Position numbers and translations under genes: made by a program
The notes under the pieces: model-generated
Told to the model about the DNA's origin: nothing
Seen by the model: the letters and a program-made list of their open reading frames with translations, nothing else
The model's database searches: none
Part shown: in pieces, positions 15,208-25,604 of the stretch
How positions within the stretch are numbered: the stretch's first letter is position 1
How the letters are laid out: each line of letters opens with the position of its first letter
NCBI GenBank assembly: GCA_017651165.1
Contig: JAGCDH010000001.1
Span: 1 to 64,000 of the forward strand
Origin: Bacilli bacterium
GTDB lineage: Bacteria; Bacillota_I; Bacilli_A; RFN20; CAG-826
Direction: 5' to 3'
DNA: 64,000 nt

Positions 15208-18200
15208 GTGACTCAAATCGTACAATATTTAGACATCGGTTTCTTAGTTCTTTTCATTTTATTGGTGGTTGGTTTAATACTTGCCGCTTTGAGAGGTTTT
15301 GCAAGAGGCGTTTGGAAATCCACTCACAACATGATCTTCATGCTCAGTTTGGTTTTGATCGCCTTTTTTACTTTGAGCGCGATGTCTGACTTTGTGGGTT
15401 CGTTCCAATTATCCACGTTTGTTAAAGGTTCGTTTACGATTTCTCGAGAAGTTAATGGTGCAACGCAAACATACTATGTCCCAGTTACCACGATTAAAGA
15501 AACTTTAAGTGAGTTCATTAAAGGCATTTATGCCGTTTATGATGTTTCAGTTTCTGCTTCTCAAGCTACAGATATCGCTTTTGCTTTAGCAACGTCTATC
15601 TTAAAAGTCGTGGTCTTTATCGTCGACATGATATTAATTGTCACTTTAGGAAACTTATTCTCGTTCCTATCGTGGTATCTCATATTTAGACACTTCATTC
15701 CGCGCGTGGCGAGAAAGACAGTCCGTCTCAGATGGTTAGGCTTATTAGAAACGGTCACGACATTTGTCGTTGTCACCGCTTTATTCTTCATGCCTTTCAC
15801 CTCACTAGTTAACTCGGTTAATCAGTCTTATCAAAAGAACAAAAAAGCTGCTAATTCGGAATTAGTGGAGAATGTCGGTGGCTTTATTGATGCCTATAAT
15901 AATTCATTATTTGCTAAGGTCTTATTCAATTGGAGTGTTGATAAAAGTGGCATGACTTTTGATACACGTCTCTTCGATTCTTGGACGACAGGTGTCAGCG
16001 GTGAATACTCAGTTGGCATTGTTAGTGAAATCGCTAATATCGCTAATACAGTTGCAACTTGTTCCGGTGCAATTACATCTGATGAATCTGGTATCGTCTT
16101 TGATCCTACATCGTTAATTACCCAAGAAATCGTGGATAAAGCTTTTGAAACAGTGATGAATTCCGAATTAATTGGTAGCCTTTTACCAATCGTTGTGGAA
16201 GTCGCACTTAATAGTGATCTTCTTGCCGATTATATCCCTGCTCGATTAATTGATTTAAGCGATGTTAATTGGAAAACTGAACTTGGTTATGTAAGAGACA
16301 TGGTGGACTGTGTCTTCGCTAGTGGCGCGGTTGATAGGCTCTTTACCGTTGACGCTGATGGAAAGCGTGTCATGCGTAGTTTTCAAGGCACAGACTTATT
16401 CAACTTTATTGAAGAAGTAGTGATGTCCGAAGATGAACAATTTGATCGCATTCTTGATGTCTTTAAATCAATCGATGAATCAAAGGTTTTATCTCGCGCT
16501 GTTCCAGCTTTATTAAACTTCTTAATCGAAAGTGACACACAAGGTATTGCAGAGCAATATTTACCATATACCTGGGAAGAATTAAATGAATTCTCTTGGG
16601 GCTATGAAACATATGTTCTTTTAGATTTCTTACACGCCACAGTCAAACTTGATAACGATTTCCTTAAAGCCATCTTTATTAAGAGTGGTGCTTATGCTGA
16701 AGATCCAAACGTGAAGAAACTAGAAACACTCATTTCTGAACACGTTAACGAATTTAAAAACCTCATGGTGGGTGAATTTGTCTGGAACAATGTAAGAAAT
16801 GAATTTGAACCAAAATATCCAAACCGTATTGATAGAAACGGTCGCACAATCGTCTTTGACGAACACGGCAATCGTAAAGATGATAATGATGTCAATCGTC
16901 ACTATTGCTTATTCGATATGAGCTTGGTGAGTAAAACCCTTCCATATCTTTTGGATAACTTGTTTAATCTCGAAGCTCTGAAAGATGTGAAGGACGCCAT
17001 GTCGGAAGATGACTTAACTCTCTATCACGAATCCTTAGCAGATTTATCTACTGGTAATCTCGTTCTCAATTATAAGAGTGAGTTCTATGCAGTTCTTGAT
17101 GTTGTGGCAACCGCAGGACAAGATGAAGAACTAGTGTCCGCTTTATTCACTGGTAAAGGTTTAACTCCTTTAATGAGTGAAGAAAATAACATTTTCTCCA
17201 TTGATGAATCCCACATCAATGTCTTCATCAATAGCATTGCTAAGATGGATCGATCTAAGGTCTTATATTCCGCTTTAGCGCCAATGACCAAGAGTTTATT
17301 AAATCTCGATGATGTGAAAAATACATTCACTGAATTAGGCTTAGATACTAGTATCGTTATCAGTGCTATTTCTCATGATATTGCCGCTAGTGAACATACA
17401 TTCTTTGCTGATTTCTCTAACTTACTCAGTAGTTGGGGAGATTTGAAGAACGTCAGTGATTTATCGACAACTACAGACACTAATGCTTTGATGGATAAAC
17501 TTAAAACTCCAGTTGGTGAAACTGAAAGTCCAGTCGTAAGATCCTTAGTTAATATCTTAAAAACAATCCATAACAACAAATTACTTAATCCAACCCCACA
17601 AGCGGGTGATACATATGAAAAGAACGCTAACCTTTATGGTTTATTAAACCATATCTTTGATATGACACAAGATACAGGTTTAATCATTGATGATGCCGTA
17701 ATTAGAAGCGTTCCAGACAATCAGTGGAACTCAGAATTTGAAGCAGTTGGTCATATTCTTTCTTACATCGCTGATCATGATTTATTAAGTGCTTCTGATG
17801 TTTTCGCTAATGGTCCAACTCGTACCGCTCTAGCCGAATTAAGAAGTGGTGGTACTTATGACATTCCACAGCTTTTTAATACAATCAACGAATCAATTCT
17901 CTTTAGGAGTTCGTTTGGTTCATATTTAGATGATTTATTTGGTGACGCCTTAAGCGGATTCTTAATTGATGAAACAAGCCATATCTCATTTAGCAACGTG
18001 ACTGACTGGTCAGTTGAAGGAGAAAACATTGGTCATCTTTTAGATTCCTTCTATGATGTCACTCCAGAAGACGATAGTGAGGCCGCTCATTGGTTAGAGA
18101 ACTTTGATTTAGCGAAGTTCAAAGATGTCGTGGAATTAAACGCCATGCTCCATGACTTAGCCCACTCTGGCATTTTCACTTATGTCGATGAACATGGCGT

Positions 18201-21200
18201 TAGCCATTATCAATTTGGTAAATGGCTCTATAACAAGGTGGAACCAAGTTTAGAAGCGTTCCCAACTGGCGATGCTTCAACAGCTGACTTATTTGCCGAT
18301 CCAACATTTGGACCATCATCTTTAGACGCCTGGAAAGATAGTTGGGGTAAAAGGCCAAGCGAAATGGTCTCTGATCCAGATGAATACTTCCTTGAATGGA
18401 AGAATGAACATAATGCCGATGGCACTAAAACAAATACGCATTACATTGCTTATCGTGACTTCGTCTATCCAGATGCCATTGATAATGTTGTGAGTGATAC
18501 CGACCAAGAAATCTATACCTTCTGGTGTGATTATGATGAGTTCAAAATTAGACAAAACAACTTCTTAACAGACCATCGTAATGACCTAACTGGTTCGTAC
18601 ACCACTAATGCATGGGGTGCCTATTTTGCTAGTGATAATTTCATTAGTGCTTATGGTAATGGCCCTGGTGGTTATAACGTTTTTGAAGTTGATGAAATCT
18701 CTCGTATTGTTAAATTTTTAACATACTCCATGAAATTAATGGTGGAGAAAACCGATCATTCCAAGATGACCTTTGATGATATGGACGCTACTTTATTAGG
18801 CAACATGCTCAAAGCTATGAATGATACATACTGTTTCCGCGTCTGTGTTTATAACTTCTATAATATTGCTGCGGATTTAGGCTTTGATTCCTATAGCGGC
18901 TTCTCATTAGAAAGCGCTTATACATCCTATATGGTGGACGTTGATTATCAAGTGATGGACTTTGTCCATGCTCGTCCAGCCCGTCAAGCGGAATTAGATA
19001 AATTAGTAGCCTTCTATGGCGTCATTAAGAAAGCGGAGCAACTCCATATCCTCGATGGTGGTTCTTTCCAATATGATATGCTGAACACCGATAACTTCAT
19101 GGATGATTTAGGGGCCGCTCTTAAAGGCTTTAATAATTCCTATGTCTTCCATAAGAAGGGCAGTTCTAAGCAAAATCAATTAACAACCTTCCAAGGTTTA
19201 TTCAATCTCTTATTAGGCGAGAGTGACACTAAAGACATGATTTATTTAGGCAACAACTCACCAAAAGATAAATCTGTAATTAACCAAGTTAATCCAGCTT
19301 ATACCGATGCCTCATCCAAAGTTAGATACTTAATTGAATCAGTCTTCTTAGACGATGCTGGTATCCTCAATAAAGTGAACAGTAATCCTTTAGAATATAC
19401 CGAAGCAGGCTTACGTCAAATACAAGAAGATGAAATTGATAGTTTATTAGCCGTCATCGATAAACTCTATTCATTAAAAGATAGTGGTGGTAATCCAGTT
19501 TCCTCTATCGCAGATGCGGATTTAACTAACTCCACGAATAGTGAAACTATTAGTGATTTGCTCGATATACTTAATGGTAGTGAACTTCTTTATGATATCG
19601 TGCCTAACGCTATCTATCAGATGTTCGTGGATAATCCAAGTTTATCAATTGATACTGGTGCAGGTGCTGTGGATTTTGCTCGCGTTGATCCGTTCTATCA
19701 TTACTATTATGACCTTGATAGTTTAGATCCGTTAACCGTTCCAAACTTTGAAGCGCGTTATAAACCTGCAAGTGATGTTAATAGTGACTTAAAACACCTC
19801 AGCACATTATTAACTGATTATCAAAACTTCAATGATGCCTTTAGCAGTGGTGATCTAACTGATAAGACCACCTTATTAAGCCTCATTGATAGTGATTTAT
19901 CCAATTCTACTTTCGAAAGTAATGGTCCTTTACCAACACTCTTAAAAGGGATGCACGACTGCCATCTTTTCCATACTCCAGCTAGAAACTATGGTAGTGG
20001 TTATTACACCTCTAAATTCGATAATGGCTTCACTTTATTCGAAGATATGATGAGTAAGGTATGCGCCTCTATCGGTTTAGATGAATTTGCTTATGATGCA
20101 ACATATGATTTAGCCCAAGGCTTTAATAACGAAAACGAAAAACTCGTTTATAACATCAAACAAGTGACTGCTAGTGATGATGGTAACCCATCAATCTGCG
20201 TCTACCATAACGGACAAGGCACAGCGTGGTATGGAGAAATCGACGCTCTCATGCATTTAGCCTATACCGCTTGTCACATCGGTAGTGGTTCAACCCTTGA
20301 TATCTCTTCGTTTGATATGGATCATTTAAGCGCTAATGAAGTGAAAGATATGCTCACTTGTGTCAATTATTCAAACATTGTTTGTGATGCCATTCCACAC
20401 TTTGTCCAAACCGGCTTTGATTCGATGGGCTTAGATGATTTAACTACCTATGATAGCCATAACTACGCTAATTATCGTTTAGGACAAGTTGGTTATGGTA
20501 ATACTGACGGCTTAAGTGGTGAGGGTTCAGAAATCGATAACATTTATGATGTTCTCGTCGCTTTAAGAGATGAATATGGTAACTTTGCTGATTTATCTGA
20601 CATTACCGCTTTCATCAACGCTGATACGACTGGAGCACGCTTAACTGGCTTACTTCGTTTCGTCTATGAATCTCGTATCTTAGATACCCCAGTTGGTGGT
20701 AATTATCGTGGTTATTACACCGTGAGTAGCCATCAAATAACTGCTCAAGGTGTCTTACTCTACAACGTTTTAGATACTAGTGGTCTTTCTGGCTACATTG
20801 CTCGTGATGCTTTAACAAGTACCGCTGATAGTACGACATTAGATAAGATTGAACAATTATCAACCATTATCCATATGCCATATCTTGATAACGACGCCAT
20901 CACAGAGGGCCTAACATATGAAATTGAAGCCGAAGGCTTACGTAACTTAATTGTTGAGACAAGTACCGCTAACATCGATGCTAATTCCTTTACTGGTGCT
21001 GGTAATGAAGAAATCAGTACGGTCCAAAGTGTGAAAACACCGTTACTCAATATCATTTCCTATGCTTATAACGCTGATGGGCATGGCCATCGTTCTGCGA
21101 TTGTTTCAGAATTTGTTTCTGGCTTGTTGAATAATATCTTAGAAAACGAATATTCTAGCTTAAGCGGTAAAGCTGGCTATGCTTATCATGAATTTACCTT

Positions 21201-21645
21201 TGGTAAACCAAATAGCGTCACACATATTGAGTATGCTCATTACGCTTCATTAAACGAAGTGGAAAGAAACGGTTTAGAAGGTATCCTCAATTCACTTGGC
21301 TATCTTTCTGAGTTATCACCAACCACTTTAATGGCGATGAGTGAAGCAGATAGACACACTCTTGCTGATAATCTTGAATCATGCTTTGCTTTAATGACCA
21401 CAACAATTGGCACAACTAAATACAATAGTGAAATCGGTCGTATCGTTTATTTAAACGAAGTTCATGCCGCCTTCAAGTTATTTGCGGCCGTACCAAACGC
21501 TGAGCACAACACGTTCTCTTCCTCATTAGTGAACGAGACATCAACATCTACAACCGCGGGTTCTAATACCATTTATAGTGTCGACTTCTATTTCTCTACC
21601 TATGGTACCGCCTTTAAGAACTACATTTATCCAGGATTCTTCTAA
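15208..21645 (+). CDS. Giant 2145-residue membrane-anchored protein with CvpA-like N-terminus, unknown function
   Basis: The start is GTG 15208 with TTAGGA upstream. Residues 1-205 have four helices (about 8-30, 41-62, 124-155, 176-200) and resemble CvpA: DIGFLVLFILLVVGLILAAL then RGFARGVWKS between helices 1 and 2. Basic residues in that loop and in RHFIPRVARKTVRLRW between helices 3 and 4 put both loops inside, so N-terminus and the ~1940-residue C-terminal region should face outside. That region is acidic, rich in D/N/S, and built from loosely repeated helical units of the form LxxLLxxhxxSxhL (h hydrophobic), for example LLNILKTIHNNKLL-like, LLDILNGSELLYDI and LLRFVYESRILDTP. There is no cell-wall sorting signal and no enzyme motif that I recognise. 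The bounds are secure; codon use matches neighbours. Confidence 0.8.
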   Translation: MTQIVQYLDIGFLVLFILLVVGLILAALRGFARGVWKSTHNMIFMLSLVLIAFFTLSAMSDFVGSFQLSTFVKGSFTISREVNGATQTYYVPVTTIKETLSEFIKGIYAVYDVSVSASQATDIAFALATSILKVVVFIVDMILIVTLGNLFSFLSWYLIFRHFIPRVARKTVRLRWLGLLETVTTFVVVTALFFMPFTSLVNSVNQSYQKNKKAANSELVENVGGFIDAYNNSLFAKVLFNWSVDKSGMTFDTRLFDSWTTGVSGEYSVGIVSEIANIANTVATCSGAITSDESGIVFDPTSLITQEIVDKAFETVMNSELIGSLLPIVVEVALNSDLLADYIPARLIDLSDVNWKTELGYVRDMVDCVFASGAVDRLFTVDADGKRVMRSFQGTDLFNFIEEVVMSEDEQFDRILDVFKSIDESKVLSRAVPALLNFLIESDTQGIAEQYLPYTWEELNEFSWGYETYVLLDFLHATVKLDNDFLKAIFIKSGAYAEDPNVKKLETLISEHVNEFKNLMVGEFVWNNVRNEFEPKYPNRIDRNGRTIVFDEHGNRKDDNDVNRHYCLFDMSLVSKTLPYLLDNLFNLEALKDVKDAMSEDDLTLYHESLADLSTGNLVLNYKSEFYAVLDVVATAGQDEELVSALFTGKGLTPLMSEENNIFSIDESHINVFINSIAKMDRSKVLYSALAPMTKSLLNLDDVKNTFTELGLDTSIVISAISHDIAASEHTFFADFSNLLSSWGDLKNVSDLSTTTDTNALMDKLKTPVGETESPVVRSLVNILKTIHNNKLLNPTPQAGDTYEKNANLYGLLNHIFDMTQDTGLIIDDAVIRSVPDNQWNSEFEAVGHILSYIADHDLLSASDVFANGPTRTALAELRSGGTYDIPQLFNTINESILFRSSFGSYLDDLFGDALSGFLIDETSHISFSNVTDWSVEGENIGHLLDSFYDVTPEDDSEAAHWLENFDLAKFKDVVELNAMLHDLAHSGIFTYVDEHGVSHYQFGKWLYNKVEPSLEAFPTGDASTADLFADPTFGPSSLDAWKDSWGKRPSEMVSDPDEYFLEWKNEHNADGTKTNTHYIAYRDFVYPDAIDNVVSDTDQEIYTFWCDYDEFKIRQNNFLTDHRNDLTGSYTTNAWGAYFASDNFISAYGNGPGGYNVFEVDEISRIVKFLTYSMKLMVEKTDHSKMTFDDMDATLLGNMLKAMNDTYCFRVCVYNFYNIAADLGFDSYSGFSLESAYTSYMVDVDYQVMDFVHARPARQAELDKLVAFYGVIKKAEQLHILDGGSFQYDMLNTDNFMDDLGAALKGFNNSYVFHKKGSSKQNQLTTFQGLFNLLLGESDTKDMIYLGNNSPKDKSVINQVNPAYTDASSKVRYLIESVFLDDAGILNKVNSNPLEYTEAGLRQIQEDEIDSLLAVIDKLYSLKDSGGNPVSSIADADLTNSTNSETISDLLDILNGSELLYDIVPNAIYQMFVDNPSLSIDTGAGAVDFARVDPFYHYYYDLDSLDPLTVPNFEARYKPASDVNSDLKHLSTLLTDYQNFNDAFSSGDLTDKTTLLSLIDSDLSNSTFESNGPLPTLLKGMHDCHLFHTPARNYGSGYYTSKFDNGFTLFEDMMSKVCASIGLDEFAYDATYDLAQGFNNENEKLVYNIKQVTASDDGNPSICVYHNGQGTAWYGEIDALMHLAYTACHIGSGSTLDISSFDMDHLSANEVKDMLTCVNYSNIVCDAIPHFVQTGFDSMGLDDLTTYDSHNYANYRLGQVGYGNTDGLSGEGSEIDNIYDVLVALRDEYGNFADLSDITAFINADTTGARLTGLLRFVYESRILDTPVGGNYRGYYTVSSHQITAQGVLLYNVLDTSGLSGYIARDALTSTADSTTLDKIEQLSTIIHMPYLDNDAITEGLTYEIEAEGLRNLIVETSTANIDANSFTGAGNEEISTVQSVKTPLLNIISYAYNADGHGHRSAIVSEFVSGLLNNILENEYSSLSGKAGYAYHEFTFGKPNSVTHIEYAHYASLNEVERNGLEGILNSLGYLSELSPTTLMAMSEADRHTLADNLESCFALMTTTIGTTKYNSEIGRIVYLNEVHAAFKLFAAVPNAEHNTFSSSLVNETSTSTTAGSNTIYSVDFYFSTYGTAFKNYIYPGFF

Positions 21646-21646
21646 T

Positions 21647-22033
21647 ATGGCAAATACAATTAATCAAGAAGTAATCAACCAAATCGAAGTGATGAAGAGT
21701 AAGTTTATCGCTTATCTCACCCCTTTAAAAAAAGAGGAAGATTTTAAGCCTTTATTAGCAAATCTTAGAAAAGAACATAAAAAAGCGCGTCATATCGTGT
21801 ATGCTTATCGTATAGGCGTGAAAAGTAAGTCATGTGACGACGGGGAACCAAAAGGTACCGCTGGTCATCCGCTTCTTGAACTCCTCTATAAAAAAGATCT
21901 CACAGATGTCGCCTTATTAGTGGTCCGTTACTTCGGTGGCACTAAGTTAGGCGCTGGTAGATTGTTAAGAACTTATTTACAAGCAGGGATCAATGCTGTT
22001 GATAACTGCACACTCATCAATTTAGAAAGGTAA
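21647..22033 (+). CDS. IMPACT/YigZ-family protein, single-domain form
   Basis: 128 residues from ATG 21647, two bases after the giant gene's stop; an in-frame ATG at 21578 lies inside that gene. It contains the family's N-terminal block: KSKFIAYLTPLKKEEDF, KKARHIVYAYRIG, SDDGEPKGTAGHPLLELL-like (CDDGEPKGTAGHP) and VVRYFGGTKLGAGRLLRTY. Typical YigZ proteins are about 200-215 residues with a second domain (DUF1949), which is absent here: the protein ends at TLINLER. IMPACT proteins regulate Gcn2 in eukaryotes; the bacterial role is unclear. It is co-transcribed with the Mrp gene seven bases downstream. Confidence 0.88.
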   Translation: MANTINQEVINQIEVMKSKFIAYLTPLKKEEDFKPLLANLRKEHKKARHIVYAYRIGVKSKSCDDGEPKGTAGHPLLELLYKKDLTDVALLVVRYFGGTKLGAGRLLRTYLQAGINAVDNCTLINLER

Positions 22034-22039
22034 CTTTTT

Positions 22040-22858
22040 ATGGCAAATTGCAATCATGATTGTGAACATTGCTCCCAAAGTGGTAGCTGTTCCGAAGAAA
22101 TCGTTAAATCGAAACCAAATGAATTCTCTCACATTAAACGCGTCATCGGTGTTTTAAGTGGCAAGGGTGGTGTTGGTAAATCTTTTATTACCTCATCAAT
22201 CGCTACTTACTTATCCCGTAATGGTTTAAGCGTGGGTATTTTAGATGCTGATATTACTGGCCCAAGTATTCCTAAAGCCTTTGGCATTAAAGAGAAGGCC
22301 TATGGGGAAAACAATATGATCTTCCCAGCGAAAACCGTTGGGGGCGTGGAAGTAATGTCTGCTAATCTGTTATTAGAAGACGAAACCGATCCAATTATTT
22401 GGAGAGGACCATTACTCGCTAACTTAGTCAAACAATTCTTTGAGGATGTGGCGTGGGGCGAATTAGATGTCTTACTCATCGATATGCCTCCAGGTACAGG
22501 TGATGTGGCTTTAACCATTTTCCAAAGCTTACCAGTCGATGATTTAATTATCGTCACATCTCCACAAGATTTAGTGTCCCTTATCGTCAGTAAAGCCATT
22601 AAAATGGCTAACGCCATGAATATTCATGTTTTAGGCGTTATTGAGAATATGTCATATCTTGTGTGCCCAAAATGCGAAGAAAAGATTTCGTTATTTGGTG
22701 AATCGCACTTAGATGAATTTGCTAAGCAAATGAACTTTGATGTCTTAGCGAAGTTACCATTAAATAGCGAAAACACCAAACTCATGGACGCTGGTGAGAT
22801 TGAAAAACTCGTCTTACCAGAAATCCAACCAGTCATTGATAGAATCAAAGGAGAATAG
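22040..22858 (+). CDS. Mrp/NBP35-family P-loop ATPase (Fe-S cluster carrier)
   Basis: 272 residues. Deviant Walker A GKGGVGKSFI near residue 40, Walker B region DVLLIDMPPGTGDV, and SPQDLVSLIV are the Mrp hallmarks. A CxxC pair near residue 210 (LVCPKCEEKI) is the family's dimer-bridging Fe-S ligand. The N-terminus CNHDCEHCSQSGSC is Cys-rich in the NBP35 style, adding a possible second cluster site. It binds and passes on [4Fe-4S] clusters in the cytoplasm. The following aminopeptidase gene starts five bases after the stop. Confidence 0.92.
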   Translation: MANCNHDCEHCSQSGSCSEEIVKSKPNEFSHIKRVIGVLSGKGGVGKSFITSSIATYLSRNGLSVGILDADITGPSIPKAFGIKEKAYGENNMIFPAKTVGGVEVMSANLLLEDETDPIIWRGPLLANLVKQFFEDVAWGELDVLLIDMPPGTGDVALTIFQSLPVDDLIIVTSPQDLVSLIVSKAIKMANAMNIHVLGVIENMSYLVCPKCEEKISLFGESHLDEFAKQMNFDVLAKLPLNSENTKLMDAGEIEKLVLPEIQPVIDRIKGE

Positions 22859-22862
22859 AAGT

Positions 22863-24122
22863 ATGTCTGAATTTGAAACACGTCGTCGTAAAGTATTCGA
22901 CCAAATGAAAGATAATAGCGTTGCTATCTTCTTTTCTGGCGTCAGCAAAATCGCTAGTGAAGATGAATGCATGCCTTTTGTTGTAAACAACAACTTCTTT
23001 TATTTAACTAATATCAAACAAGAACACAGCGCTCTCCTTTTGATTAAAGGTATTGGTGAAAGAAGAACATATTTATTCATCGATCCATATAGTGAACTCA
23101 AAGAGAAGTGGACTGGTAAACGCTTAACAAGCGATAAAGCACAAGCCTTAAGCGATATTAAAAATATCTATACCACTGATAACTTTGAAACAATGCTTTC
23201 TCTCGCTTTAGCGGAAGAAAACAATCAATATGGCAAAATCGACTGTATCTATCTAGATCAAGGTTCACCAGAACAAAAGCTCAAAGATGATTTCTTCATG
23301 AAAGATTTAGTCATGAAGTTAACACTTGATTACACTGGTAAAGAAATCGTTGATATTTATCCAATTATGCGTGATTTACGTATGGTCAAATCATCCGCGG
23401 AAATTGATAACTTAGTCAAAGCTATTGATAAAACCAATAAAGGCATTATTAATATGCTTAACAAATTAACGCCAGGTATGTATGAATATCAGCTTGCTGA
23501 TATCTTTGAGATGTATGGCCGTCAATTAGATCGCTCATCTTTAGCGTTTTCTACAATCGTTGCTGCGGGTAAGAATGCGACATGTCTCCATTATCCAACC
23601 CAAGATGACACAGTCAAAGAAAACGAACTCATCTTATTCGACCTTGGCTATAACCATGAAGGCTATAGTGCGGATATTTCCCGTACTTTCCCAGTAAACG
23701 GTAAGTTTGAAGGTTTACAAAAAACAGTCTATGAAGCAGTGTTAGCCTGCAATAAAGCCGTCATTGAAATGGCTAAACCAGGTTTAACCATCAAAGATTT
23801 GCAAGACTTTGCTACAGAATTCTTGAGAAAAGAATGCATTAGACTTGGCTTAATGGAAGCAAGCGATGATATCCGTAATTACTATTACCATAATGTTTCT
23901 CACCATCTCGGTTTAGATACACATGATATTTCTGATAGAAGCAAACCATTAGAAAAAGGTAACGTTATTACTGTTGAACCAGGTTTATACTTCGCTAAAT
24001 ACGGCATTGGTGTGCGTATCGAAGACGATGTTTTAATCACTCTTGATGGCGCAGTAGCGCTTTCTAAAAACATCGCTAAAGAAGTTTACGAAATTGAAAA
24101 CTTAATGAAAAATAGAGGTTAA
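22863..24122 (+). CDS. pepP: Xaa-Pro aminopeptidase (M24 family)
   Basis: 419 residues from ATG 22863, preceded by AAAGGAGA; a longer in-frame start at 22794 lies inside the Mrp gene. The N-terminal ~170 residues form a creatinase-like domain, and the C-terminal pita-bread fold has metal ligands in order: FDLGYNHEGYSADISRTF (two Asp), HHLGLDTHD (His), TVEPGLYF (Glu) and RIEDDVL (Glu). It removes N-terminal residues preceding proline in a Mn2+-dependent reaction and is cytoplasmic. Confidence 0.93.
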   Translation: MSEFETRRRKVFDQMKDNSVAIFFSGVSKIASEDECMPFVVNNNFFYLTNIKQEHSALLLIKGIGERRTYLFIDPYSELKEKWTGKRLTSDKAQALSDIKNIYTTDNFETMLSLALAEENNQYGKIDCIYLDQGSPEQKLKDDFFMKDLVMKLTLDYTGKEIVDIYPIMRDLRMVKSSAEIDNLVKAIDKTNKGIINMLNKLTPGMYEYQLADIFEMYGRQLDRSSLAFSTIVAAGKNATCLHYPTQDDTVKENELILFDLGYNHEGYSADISRTFPVNGKFEGLQKTVYEAVLACNKAVIEMAKPGLTIKDLQDFATEFLRKECIRLGLMEASDDIRNYYYHNVSHHLGLDTHDISDRSKPLEKGNVITVEPGLYFAKYGIGVRIEDDVLITLDGAVALSKNIAKEVYEIENLMKNRG

Positions 24123-24123
24123 A

Positions 24124-25593
24124 ATGAAATACGTTCTTGCGATTGACCAAGGGACCACAAGTTCACGCGCTATGCTCTTTGACAAACATGGCCAGCCTTT
24201 TCAAATGGCCCAAAGAGAAGTAAAGTGCTTATTTCCTAATTCTGGTTGGGTTGAAGCGGACGCGATAGCCATTTGGCTTTCAGTCATGGATGTCATTAAT
24301 GAAGTCTTAGTAAAAGCTAATATTACCATTGATGATGTTTCCGCTGTTGGTTTAACAAACCAAAGAGAAACCACAATTGTGTGGTCTAAGAAAACTGGTA
24401 TGCCAGTCTATAACGCCATTATTTGGCAATCCCGTCAATCCGCAGATATTTGTGATCGACTCTCTGATAAAAAGGGACTCATTCATCAAAAAACAGGATT
24501 ATTAATCAATCCATATTTCTCCGCTAGTAAAGTGCGTTTCATTTTGGACCATATTGAAAACGGTCAAGAAAGAGCGGAATCCGGAGAACTCTTATTTGGT
24601 ACAATTGATTCTTGGATCATCTACAAGATGACAAATGGCAAAGTTCACGCTACTGATGTCACAAATGCTTCAAGAACGCTTTTATATAACATCAAAGAAA
24701 TGGCTTGGGATAAAGAGCTTTGTGATATCTTTAACATCCCAATGAAGATGCTCCCAGAAGTAAAGCCGTCAGCCTATGATTTTGGTGAAATGGAATTTAT
24801 GAAGAGCAACGTCCATATCACTGGTGTGGTTGGCGATCAACAGGCAGCCTTATTTGGTCAAACTTGTTTTGAAGAAGGCGAAAGTAAAAATACTTATGGA
24901 ACGGGTTGCTTCCTTTTAGTTAATACCGGAGATAAACCAGTTCTTTCCCATAATGGTTTATTAACCACAGTGGCCTGGCAAATTGGTGATAAAGTCACAT
25001 ATGCTTTAGAAGGCTCTGTTTTTATTGGTGGCGCAGTTGTCCAATGGCTAAGGGATGAGATGCGTTTAATCCATCATTCCAGCGATAGTGAAAGTGTTGC
25101 TCTAGAATCACCAACTGGTGGAGTATATATCGTTCCTGCTTTTACAGGCTTAGGAACTCCCTATTGGGATGATGATGCTCGTGGGGCGGTATTTGGCTTA
25201 ACCAGAAGCACAAATAGAAGTCAATTTGTTAGAGCCTCTTTAGAATCAATTGCCTATCAATGTAAAGATGTGATGGAAGTGATTCAAAAAGAAACTGGTA
25301 AAAAGATTAAGTCTTTGAAAGTCGATGGTGGCGCCACGAAAAACGGTTATCTCATGCAGTTCCAAAGCGATATCTTAGGGACCGTAATCAAATTACCAAA
25401 ATGTTTAGAAACAACCGCTTTAGGTGCGGCCTATATGGCAGGCTTACAGTGTGGCTTCTATCAAAACCTCGAAAGTATCCGTCGCATCCATGAATATCAA
25501 GCGATTTACGAACCAAAAATGGATAAGAAAACAGTCCAAGGTCTTTATAAAGGTTGGAAAACCGCGATTAAAGCCACTAGAATGTTTAAATAA
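24124..25593 (+). CDS. glpK: Glycerol kinase
   Basis: 489 residues. It phosphorylates glycerol to glycerol-3-phosphate. The FGGY-family start is AIDQGTTSSRAMLFDK, followed by GLTNQRETTIVWSKKTG, NAIIWQSRQSADIC, GTIDSWIIYKMTNG and GDQQAALFGQTCFEEGE. The C-terminal FGGY signature region includes VDGGATKNGYLMQFQSDILG. Length is typical. It has AGAGGT just before the ATG and begins two bases after pepP, so it belongs to that transcript. No glycerol facilitator or GlpO/GlpD is nearby. Confidence 0.96.
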   Translation: MKYVLAIDQGTTSSRAMLFDKHGQPFQMAQREVKCLFPNSGWVEADAIAIWLSVMDVINEVLVKANITIDDVSAVGLTNQRETTIVWSKKTGMPVYNAIIWQSRQSADICDRLSDKKGLIHQKTGLLINPYFSASKVRFILDHIENGQERAESGELLFGTIDSWIIYKMTNGKVHATDVTNASRTLLYNIKEMAWDKELCDIFNIPMKMLPEVKPSAYDFGEMEFMKSNVHITGVVGDQQAALFGQTCFEEGESKNTYGTGCFLLVNTGDKPVLSHNGLLTTVAWQIGDKVTYALEGSVFIGGAVVQWLRDEMRLIHHSSDSESVALESPTGGVYIVPAFTGLGTPYWDDDARGAVFGLTRSTNRSQFVRASLESIAYQCKDVMEVIQKETGKKIKSLKVDGGATKNGYLMQFQSDILGTVIKLPKCLETTALGAAYMAGLQCGFYQNLESIRRIHEYQAIYEPKMDKKTVQGLYKGWKTAIKATRMFK

Positions 25594-25604
25594 AAAGGAG
25601 CAGT

